Below, in pieces: positions 55,957 through 62,757 of a stretch of 64,000 bases of DNA. The DNA comes from Halobellus inordinatus (GTDB lineage Archaea; Halobacteriota; Halobacteria; Halobacteriales; Haloferacaceae): NCBI RefSeq assembly GCF_024464655.1, contig NZ_JANHAV010000001.1, positions 682,001-746,000 of the forward strand, given 5' to 3'. The notes under the pieces were generated by a model, which saw nothing but the letters and a program-made list of their open reading frames with translations, had not been told where the DNA came from and ran no database searches. Each line of letters starts with the position of its first letter. The first letter of the stretch is position 1. Position numbers and translations under genes: made by a program.

Positions 55957-58248
55957 ATGGATGAGATAACAGCGAACATTTCGTTTGACAAGTTCGCGGA
56001 CATGCCGGAATTCTACGGTTCCGGTGAGGCGGGGTATCGGTTGGTGATGGTGAAAAAGCGTGAGGACTTTCTCGACCTGTTCGAGGGGGCCCGCCACGTA
56101 GATGCGGTGACGTACGCTGAGACGCCGGAACTGATGGTCCGGATGCTGACCGAGTATGACATCGATTCACTCGATGTGCTGGTCGGGAATGCTAACGACT
56201 ACGCCAATCAGGTCAACGATGTCTCAACCGCGCGGTCGCTCGTTCAGCTCCGGCAGGACGACCGGCTGACTGTTCGACTGAAGAACCGAAAGATCGTCCA
56301 CTCGAAAATGTACCGTATCGTCATGCCGGACGATACGGTGAAGCTCGTTCATGGGTCCGCGAACCTATCCGTTAACTCGTGGGAGTACCACACGAACCAG
56401 ATCTCGGTCATCACTACCGAAGTCGGGACGGAGCTCGATGAGGAGTTTGCAGCGTTTATCGACGAGTACCGAGAACGATACAGCAGCCAGACGCTTCTTG
56501 AAGGGCTGGTCGAAGCCATCGAAGACGCAGACACTCCCGAAGAGCGCGAAAACCGCATCGAGTACTGGGTCGGATCTGGAGATTTAGACGTAAGCGATAC
56601 GGCCGCGCTCAACCAAGATGCGACGGAGGATCTGAAGGAGATCGCAGATCGAGTAACGGCAGCAGTCGATGACCCTGAGGAAGCGGATGAATCAGTTGCA
56701 TTCATCGATGAGCCGGAGAAAGCCGACCAGACGGTCGTCAAACCAGATGGGTCAGGTGACGACGATGACACCGATCCGAACGAACCTTCGGGAACAGAGG
56801 GTGATAGCGAGGAATCACCGGATGTGGGGCTTGTCGAATCAGACAACGAAACGGCCCTCACCGAGACGTTAGACCGGCCCCGAGTTCGGACGCCAGAGAA
56901 GAAAATTCGAATGGGGACTAGTAAAGTAGACAGGGATGTCGCCGACGAGTTCAGCTCTACTCTCCGTTCCCGCGGCGCGACTGTCGAGGATCACAGTATC
57001 ACAGCTCCGCTGAGCGCCTACAACAACCAAGTTCGGGAATCAACAGAGATCCCCACCATGTCCGTCGTCCCCGAAGCCGAACAGGTCATCATCGGCGATG
57101 ATGAGGACCTGATTTTAGTCGCTACGGATCCACCGACTCCCGAGGTTCTGGACCATTGCCTCGATACCATTGAGTCCTACGTCGAGACCGTCAAAAACCA
57201 CGGGTACACCCAGACACCGACCGCCGTAATGGCTCAGATGTACGAAGCGTTCCTCTACGGCTTCTGGGCCCCGTTCGCCAACCAGTACGCTGAGGCACTC
57301 TCGTCCCCGTCGCGGACCCTCGACAACGTCCTACAGCACCTGTACATCGAAGGGAACAGCGACGCCGGAAAGGATAAACTCACGGAATACATCCTCCGCC
57401 TGGTTTCGGACAACACAGTCATTTCTGGAGTTGATGCAGACGACGTGGGTGTTGATGAGATTCGCGGAGTTCGGGAGTGGGACACCTGTTTCCCGTATGC
57501 GATCATCGACGCGGAGAAAGGCAAGATCGAAGGGTGGAGCCCAATCCGAAACTACTGGGGTGATTGGACGCCGACCAGTGTCGATCAGCCGTGTCTGATT
57601 TTCACGACTAACGATTCGCTTCCGAAATCGGAGTTCCGGAACCGAATGAAGATCCTCAGTATGGACGTGTCGTTCCCTTCGAATCCAGAAGACCCTGGGT
57701 TCCATGAGGCGCAAGACGATCTCGCAGAAGTGTTAGAGCGAGAAAACCCGATATTCAGCTACGTGGCTCGCCGGATGCTAGCAGAGCAGCCGTGGACCGA
57801 AGGCAATGGCACCGTGGAAGACGTCCGCCAGATCTTCTGTGACTTCTACGAGGAGGCTGGCCGAGAACCACCGGAGTATTTCCCTGCTAATGAGCCAGCG
57901 GAACAGATGTACGATACAGGGCGGCTCAAATGGCAGCGCGACATCCAGGGAGGCCGTGTCGAGTTCGAATCGGAACCCGATGGGATGAACGCTGACTTTG
58001 ACCGCGAGGATTGGGAAGTCTACGACTACGAGAAACGACTGGACAAGCGGTTCATGTCCGATAAATCTGGGACGAGTGTCTACATCGGTGCACCGAAGGA
58101 ATTTGCCGAGTGGGTCGGCTACTCGGTAGACGAACTACTCAACGGACCCGCAGAAAATGGTGAGACTACCGACCAGCCGGCGGAATCTGACGCAACTCCT
58201 GAAGAAACAGACTCGCCTGGATTCTTCCGACGGCTACTCGGCAGCTGA
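55957..58248 (+). CDS. PLD-like (HKD) nuclease fused to a P-loop ATPase-like domain
   Basis: A 763-residue protein. The N-terminus has one phospholipase-D-type motif: His 115, Lys 117 (IVHSKMY) and GSANLS at 133-138. Residues about 190-310 are an acidic linker. The C-terminal half has a degenerate P-loop GNSDAGKD (467-474), a Walker-B-like CFPYAIIDAE and a sensor-like LIFTTNDS near 548, resembling D5/SF3 or AAA-type motors. It lies 93 bp behind herA and is probably the last gene of that operon. Nuclease activity is inferred. A single HKD suggests dimerisation for catalysis. Confidence 0.65.
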   Translation: MDEITANISFDKFADMPEFYGSGEAGYRLVMVKKREDFLDLFEGARHVDAVTYAETPELMVRMLTEYDIDSLDVLVGNANDYANQVNDVSTARSLVQLRQDDRLTVRLKNRKIVHSKMYRIVMPDDTVKLVHGSANLSVNSWEYHTNQISVITTEVGTELDEEFAAFIDEYRERYSSQTLLEGLVEAIEDADTPEERENRIEYWVGSGDLDVSDTAALNQDATEDLKEIADRVTAAVDDPEEADESVAFIDEPEKADQTVVKPDGSGDDDDTDPNEPSGTEGDSEESPDVGLVESDNETALTETLDRPRVRTPEKKIRMGTSKVDRDVADEFSSTLRSRGATVEDHSITAPLSAYNNQVRESTEIPTMSVVPEAEQVIIGDDEDLILVATDPPTPEVLDHCLDTIESYVETVKNHGYTQTPTAVMAQMYEAFLYGFWAPFANQYAEALSSPSRTLDNVLQHLYIEGNSDAGKDKLTEYILRLVSDNTVISGVDADDVGVDEIRGVREWDTCFPYAIIDAEKGKIEGWSPIRNYWGDWTPTSVDQPCLIFTTNDSLPKSEFRNRMKILSMDVSFPSNPEDPGFHEAQDDLAEVLERENPIFSYVARRMLAEQPWTEGNGTVEDVRQIFCDFYEEAGREPPEYFPANEPAEQMYDTGRLKWQRDIQGGRVEFESEPDGMNADFDREDWEVYDYEKRLDKRFMSDKSGTSVYIGAPKEFAEWVGYSVDELLNGPAENGETTDQPAESDATPEETDSPGFFRRLLGS

Positions 58249-58597
58249 CCCACGGCCCACACTTCACCACTATGAGCAGGAGGGCTGAATGTGCCTAACA
58301 TACTCTTTCACTCCGGTAAACAAGCCGCGTCGGTTACCCAATAGCAGTATGTCGCCAGTCCACCAGGGTGAGTGAGTTGAATGGCGACGAATTTCCCTTG
58401 CTGAAAACACGTGACGCTCAACACCTGAATAGCATCAAATATCTTATTAGAGGTGGTGGCGGGGTATGTCCAGAATTATTCGGGGCCTGCAGACGCCTTC
58501 AAGCGGTATCTCTCGATAGCCTCTCGGGGGGTGTCCAGAAAACTCATAACTTAGTTGTTAGAACATATTGGTTCTGAATCAACTGCGTTATGCAGTA
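58249..58597. other. Convergent intergenic region holding a paired repeat
   Basis: No gene. Two related repeats (58461-58477 and 58526-58543) lie exactly 65 bp apart, and the same pair recurs at 61958-62040. Nothing else is resolved in this gap. Confidence 0.5.
58461..58543. repeat. Paired repeat, copy A (65-bp period)
   Basis: GGGGTATGTCCAGAATT (58461-58477) and GGGGGGTGTCCAGAAAAC (58526-58543), with TGTCCAGAA cores at 58467 and 58532. The intervening 47 bp differ from copy B. The repeat core is shared with copy B at both positions. Confidence 0.7.
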
Positions 58598-59356
58598 CTA
58601 CGGAACTTCATCGACGACATCACGGAGGTCATCTGGGCTGGACCAGGCGAAGCATCGGTCGTGGAGTTCGAAGAGACGGAATTCGTTCAGGTGAACCCAG
58701 CTGTATGAGACAGGTGCCTGTTCGCCGTCCTCTCGATCCTCTAATCGGTCGATGACGTCGGGTATCGTGAGGCTGATGTCGTTCTTGTTGGCTGTAGTAA
58801 TGAGTGAGTCCAGCTCTTCTTCGGTAGCCGCTTCGTCGAGATCGTCGTTGAAGTAGATTGTCGCGGCAGCCGCGATGACGTCTGCTTCCGTGGCGAGATT
58901 CTGTTCGGACATCCACGCGTAGTCTCGCGGCAGCACGTACGATTTGTCGAAGTATGGTGTCGTGCTGATCTTCCCGAGTTCGGTAACTTCGCCCCCGGCA
59001 TCCTGTTCATACACAGCGACGATAGTATCGGCATGCGCGGCGAGGAGAGTGAATCGGATGCGGAAGACGGGGAGTCGGTCGATATCTAACTCGGGGAGAT
59101 CGGCCATCAGGAACGGGTATGTGCCGAGGCGCTTGTCGAGTTCGTTCTGGACGATGCGGAGTCGTCGAAGGTATGGGTCGCGGTAGCTGCCGAGGATGAA
59201 GTACGAGTCTTCGGGCGTGTGGAGGTGCGGGAGTTCTCGGTTGGCGAACCCCAGTATTTCCGACGTTTCGTGAGGTTCTAATTCGAGACCCTGGAGCGCG
59301 TCGTTCACGCTCTCCATGATCTCTGTTGCATTCGGGGGCGGGCCGGGGTCAGCCAT
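58598..59356 (-). CDS. Hypothetical protein with TIR-like/nucleotide-binding pattern
   Basis: A 252-residue protein. FILGSYRDPYLRRLRIVQNE, PFLMADLPEL and HADTIVAVYEQDAGGEVTEL follow the strand-helix rhythm of TIR or nucleoside-deoxyribosyltransferase-like folds, with a Glu in GGEVTELG where a catalytic Glu sits in such enzymes. This is a fold guess. The C-terminal part is helical. I chose ATG 59356, placed by a TATTTATT minus-strand TATA (59378-59385) that makes the message leaderless. It is divergent from a winged-helix gene. Confidence 0.5.
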   Translation of the reverse strand: MADPGPPPNATEIMESVNDALQGLELEPHETSEILGFANRELPHLHTPEDSYFILGSYRDPYLRRLRIVQNELDKRLGTYPFLMADLPELDIDRLPVFRIRFTLLAAHADTIVAVYEQDAGGEVTELGKISTTPYFDKSYVLPRDYAWMSEQNLATEADVIAAAATIYFNDDLDEAATEEELDSLITTANKNDISLTIPDVIDRLEDREDGEQAPVSYSWVHLNEFRLFELHDRCFAWSSPDDLRDVVDEVP

Positions 59357-59377
59357 ACTGGTGCTCCTTGGAGACGG

Positions 59378-59396
59378 AATAAATAGGTTGCTAACC
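59378..59396. promoter_or_regulatory. TATA box and palindrome in divergent promoter
   Basis: On the minus strand TATTTATT (59385-59378) is followed about 24 bp later by the ATG at 59356. GGTTGCTAACC (59386-59396) is a perfect 4-bp-arm palindrome directly upstream of the TATA, in the BRE position, and is a likely operator for the winged-helix protein encoded at 59477. The plus-strand gene has AAAGTATTATT at 59436-59446. Confidence 0.55.
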
Positions 59397-59476
59397 AATA
59401 TGGCTAATACGCTGATTGACCACACCAGTTGACCCAAAGTATTATTCGCGTCGCCGAGGTACTCTCAAGTGAGACT

Positions 59477-60592
59477 ATGAGTGATGCGTCTGCCGCGGAG
59501 GGTGGCGGCCCGTTCGAAGAACAGCGGCAGATCTACGACCTCCTCTCCCAAGAGACGCGGCACTTGATTCTGCAGTTCATCCTTGGCCACCCAGAGCATC
59601 TCCCCTCACTCGACGAGTTGGCGTACATGATGCCGAAGAACAAGGCCGCAATCCGGGATCAGCTGGAGGTTCTCAGTGACAACGATATCATCGACTGTTA
59701 TCGGTACCCGCCGAATGAGGACGCGCGTGATCTTCCCAGTCAGTTCTACGGCCTGACTGAACACGGTGTGGAAATCCTCTACGAGTACAATTACCTCCGT
59801 GGGCTCCCCGTAGCGCGTGCCCTCTACGACAACACGCGCCTATCAGAGAAAGCCCAACGGCACCGTGATGCGCCGCGTCCAGAACTTCCAGACACAGTCA
59901 GAGACGCACTCACGATTGACGAGGATGACGACACAGATTTCGACCGCTTGGAGCGGTATATCCAAGAACGAAAGGGGAACACACACAGCGTCGACGATCA
60001 GGTAAACGTGGCAAAAGCGTTCTACAACGCAGGGATCGGTCCCGAGCAAGAGGGACTCAAGCGAACAGAACTGCTGGACTCGCTTGATGTCGACATCGAG
60101 TACCAACCGCGAACAGTACTGAATCACCTTGTCGATGCTGGCGTGCTTGCCCAGACCGCGCCGCCCGGACCGGATGTCTTTGCGATTAGCGAGCGGCTTG
60201 ACGACATCGTGAATGGGCAGGTGACTGAGGAAGCAGAAGCAAACCTGGATGCGTTGATCGCGCATATCGACGACGAACTGCAGGTCACAGCGCTTTCTGA
60301 AGACGCTGCAGAGCGGGACGGCCCGCAGACCCGGGTGTCAGCACCGTCTGTCGCCGTCGCTGACGGCGCTGGTCGAACAATTCGAAGTATCCTGGCTACG
60401 GAGTTCGGTATCGAGCCAGAACAGGTCATCGACTATCTTCGGTCCGGTGACCCAGTGGAGCGACTCAATACGGCTGTCGAAGCGATTGAGTCCTCTGAGG
60501 AAGTCACGAAATCGGAAGACTACGGGCAGATCGTATTCGTTCGACCGGCGTATCGGTACCGGTTGACCGAACAGGCGATAAATCTCGTATAA
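59477..60592 (+). CDS. Winged-helix transcriptional regulator
   Basis: A 371-residue protein. The N-terminal winged helix is clear (LSQETRHLILQFILGHPEHL, DELAYMMPKNKAAIRDQLEV, then QFYGLTEHG). A second winged-helix-like segment occurs around KRTELLDSLDVDIEYQPRTV. The C-terminal half may bind a ligand or partner. I chose ATG 59477, about 8 nt after the predicted transcription start. It is divergent from the TIR-like gene and probably controls it via the palindrome at 59386-59396. Confidence 0.65.
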   Translation: MSDASAAEGGGPFEEQRQIYDLLSQETRHLILQFILGHPEHLPSLDELAYMMPKNKAAIRDQLEVLSDNDIIDCYRYPPNEDARDLPSQFYGLTEHGVEILYEYNYLRGLPVARALYDNTRLSEKAQRHRDAPRPELPDTVRDALTIDEDDDTDFDRLERYIQERKGNTHSVDDQVNVAKAFYNAGIGPEQEGLKRTELLDSLDVDIEYQPRTVLNHLVDAGVLAQTAPPGPDVFAISERLDDIVNGQVTEEAEANLDALIAHIDDELQVTALSEDAAERDGPQTRVSAPSVAVADGAGRTIRSILATEFGIEPEQVIDYLRSGDPVERLNTAVEAIESSEEVTKSEDYGQIVFVRPAYRYRLTEQAINLV

Positions 60593-60638
60593 GGGGATTC
60601 GTTTCTGTTAGTCCACGTGTGCTGACCGGTGACGAGCC

Positions 60639-61100
60639 TTAGAGACCGGAGTGGGGATCTATGCCGGCGCAGTCTTCGCAGAGGACGCCTGGTTCGCCTT
60701 TGTCTGGATGCCCGATCCAAGTGTTGCCGATTGATTTTCCACATTCACGGCATTCTTCAGGCGGCTCAGGGTGTCGGTAGGCGTCAATGAGCTCGTAGAT
60801 CCAGATCGCTTGCGCGACCTTATGCTTGCCTTGAAGGGCGTACGATTTCAATTCTGCTGGGTTATCGAATTCTTCAGATTCACCTTCCAGTTCTACCCTG
60901 GTCGGGGTGCTTACGAGGTGGTGTTGTACGAACGCGATGGCTTCTTTCTTGGAGAGGTGTTCGCTGGCAGCAAGTGCGTCGATCAGTTCGTATGCTTGAG
61001 GGCGTAGTTGGTCCTCAAACACGTCCTGTGGCGTTTTGCCGTGTCCGTAGCGGGTTGAGTTTGTCTCGATTCTTGCTTTGATTTCTTCGTCTGTTGGCAT
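60639..61100 (-). CDS. Hypothetical zinc-finger protein
   Basis: A 153-residue protein. The C-terminus has ECRECGKSIG and LCEDCAGIDP, a four-cysteine zinc site. The central part is helical (YELIDALAASEHLSKKEAIA) and includes HKVAQAIWIYELIDAYRHPE. I chose ATG 61100; the longer frame upstream looks unlike coding sequence. It is divergent from the gene at 61251. The family was not recognised. Confidence 0.55.
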   Translation of the reverse strand: MPTDEEIKARIETNSTRYGHGKTPQDVFEDQLRPQAYELIDALAASEHLSKKEAIAFVQHHLVSTPTRVELEGESEEFDNPAELKSYALQGKHKVAQAIWIYELIDAYRHPEPPEECRECGKSIGNTWIGHPDKGEPGVLCEDCAGIDPHSGL

Positions 61101-61215
61101 GGTCTGGGTGTGCGGTGGTTGGTTGCGGCGCGGTGCATTCGTGAGGTCGACAGAGAGCGGAATAGTAAATTCGAGAACACTGTAATCGGAACCCGATGAC
61201 GATCCCCGGGAATTC

Positions 61216-61223
61216 TTTATAAT
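61216..61223 (+). promoter_or_regulatory. TATA box of the gene at 61251
   Basis: TTTATAAT is about 31 bp upstream of the ATG at 61251, predicting a transcript start near 61246 and a leader of about 5 nt. Confidence 0.6.
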
Positions 61224-61250
61224 CAACTGAGACCGTGTTCGGAATGAGTT

Positions 61251-61838
61251 ATGACTGGACCGGATCGACAACGCGGGATCTTGACCACAGACGACCGTGA
61301 TTACCTCGCTGGGCGAAAGAACCTACAAAGTGATAGCGCGCGGAATGCCAGGAAACGGATCCGAGACAGGGTCAGAAACGGCCTCTACGATTTTGAGTAC
61401 CTCGCAGCAGAGCTCGAAGAACGAGACGTAACCCAACTCGTCACGGAATCAGGAGAAACAAACACGCAAGCATTCGACGCCGCAGAAAACGCTATCGCGT
61501 TTATCTACCGGATGTGCGCGTACGCACCGGACTCACCAGGGTATTCCACTAATGACCGGTTTCGAGATGTCCTCCAGAATGGAATCGAGAAGGGGCTTGA
61601 TGACCGGCACGAAGTGCTTGACTTCAACCTCGATCTTCACTGCGGGTTGCCACGAGAAGCGCGTAATCGCTTACTGAGGAAAGCATATCAGGGTGAAGAT
61701 ATGACGTTGGCAGAGCTCCGTGAACTGCTCGAAAACGACTATCTCGACGATTCCTATATCTTTAGACCACTTGGCGAAGATGGGCTGCCAAAAGATGTGG
61801 AGCCACAAGATGTCCTCTCACACGACGACTTTCGTTGA
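61251..61838 (+). CDS. Hypothetical haloarchaeal protein (RHH-like start)
   Basis: A 195-residue protein starting ATG at 61251. GILTTDDRDYLAGRKNLQSD and ARNARKRIRDRVRNGLYDFE are conserved-looking in haloarchaeal proteins of unknown role; the Arg-rich helix could bind DNA. The C-terminal half is helical. A TATA box at 61216 supports the start. It is divergent from the zinc-finger gene, with about 150 bp between. Confidence 0.5.
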   Translation: MTGPDRQRGILTTDDRDYLAGRKNLQSDSARNARKRIRDRVRNGLYDFEYLAAELEERDVTQLVTESGETNTQAFDAAENAIAFIYRMCAYAPDSPGYSTNDRFRDVLQNGIEKGLDDRHEVLDFNLDLHCGLPREARNRLLRKAYQGEDMTLAELRELLENDYLDDSYIFRPLGEDGLPKDVEPQDVLSHDDFR

Positions 61839-61957
61839 TTGCTCGTAGAGAATCAAAACAAGGTTAGATGAGCCAGATAGGCTTTAGACGGACAGTTAGC
61901 TCTTGCCGGAGTGAGAAATTAGCATCTATTTGATGGATCGTCATCGTCGGTCAGCAC

Positions 61958-62040
61958 GGGGTGTGTCCAGAATTTTCCAGTCAGTACAGGCCATATTGGA
62001 CAGGATTTCTCACTGTCAACACGGGGGGTGTCCAGAAAAC
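61958..62040. repeat. Paired repeat, copy B (65-bp period)
   Basis: GGGGTGTGTCCAGAATT (61958-61974) and GGGGGGTGTCCAGAAAAC (62023-62040). The TGTCCAGAA cores are at 61964 and 62029, again exactly 65 bp apart. The 47 bp between them have no similarity to copy A. The two copies bracket the 58598-61838 genes. Confidence 0.7.
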
Positions 62041-62242
62041 ATATCAAGAATATGAGTGCGACAGGGTTGCTGTTCCGATGACTGCGGCCGAGGATGATGT
62101 CCGGACGTGCGTGAGTGATTCGTTGCTCTCTCGTAGATGTTCGGTGAGTCATAGCCATATCAAGCGATTCTGAAGAATCCATGTCGCTGTTTACTTTCTA
62201 CCCCCCGGGCTGGTGGGCTCTGAGACCGTTTTGCCCGATATA

Positions 62243-62280
62243 GTCGTGCTGTGAGTCGGGCGGTCGTACTGTGAGTCCGG
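62243..62280. repeat. Tandem direct repeat, 20-bp period
   Basis: GTCGTGCTGTGAGTCGGG (62243-62260) and GTCGTACTGTGAGTCCGG (62263-62280), 16 of 18 identical. They precede the inverted repeat and promoter of the gene at 62369 and may be regulator binding sites. Confidence 0.5.
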
Positions 62281-62288
62281 ATTCCGGG

Positions 62289-62312
62289 TTCTAACGGCCT
62301 GTAGCGTTAGAA
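62289..62312. repeat. Inverted repeat upstream of promoter
   Basis: TTCTAACG (62289-62296) and CGTTAGAA (62305-62312) are perfect complements with an 8-bp spacer, about 25 bp upstream of the TATA box. Its geometry matches the operators at 22926-22982. Confidence 0.55.
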
Positions 62313-62368
62313 ATCTCGGGTTCTCAGGGCTAACCCTTTAATACAACCAGGTCATGTCAAGGTGTGCA

Positions 62369-62683
62369 ATGCAGCGCGTCATCGACCGAAAACTGTACGA
62401 CACGGACCGAGCCGAACAAATTGCCCAGTATGCCCCAAACACGGATCGAGGTGATCTCTACTACCTCGTCGAAACGCTATACGAGACCTCGGACGGGGAG
62501 TACTTCCTCCACTGCGAGGGCGGTGCGGCAACCCAATACGCCAAGCCGTGTAGCGGAGGCGGCACGACGGGCAGTGCGGAGATCGAACCGCTCGATGAGG
62601 AAGCAGCGCTAGACTGGTGCGAAGAACGCGGCATTGACGGTGAGACCGTCGTCGAGGAATTCGGTTACTTGATCGAAACGTAG
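62369..62683 (+). CDS. Small haloarchaeal protein of unknown function
   Basis: A 104-residue protein beginning MQRVIDRKLYDTDRAEQIAQ, with DLYYLVETLYETSDGEYFLH and LDEEAALDWCEERGIDGETV. This resembles a family common on haloarchaeal plasmids whose function I do not know. ATG 62369 is chosen because a TATA box TTTAATA (62337-62343) is centred 29 bp upstream; ATG 62354 is the alternative. It precedes a methyltransferase gene by 74 bp. Confidence 0.6.
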   Translation: MQRVIDRKLYDTDRAEQIAQYAPNTDRGDLYYLVETLYETSDGEYFLHCEGGAATQYAKPCSGGGTTGSAEIEPLDEEAALDWCEERGIDGETVVEEFGYLIET

Positions 62684-62757
62684 TTCCAGCGACTGCCTCG
62701 GAAACCACTCCTCTCTGAGTGGCTGGCGTACTGCGGATCGTGCCCGCAGCGAGGAAT

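Larger units (their letters stand above)
61839..62368. other. Intergenic region with repeats, inverted repeat and promoter
   Basis: No gene. It holds the paired repeat copy B (61958-62040), two tandem 18-bp direct repeats with a 20-bp period (62243-62260 and 62263-62280), the inverted repeat at 62289-62312, and a TATA box TTTAATA at 62337-62343 that drives the gene at 62369. Confidence 0.55.

Noticed and set aside
58461-62040. Paired repeats as a CRISPR array
   Set aside because: Only two repeats per locus, of 17-18 bp with about 47-bp gaps, no Cas1/Cas2 nearby and imperfect identity between the first and second repeat.
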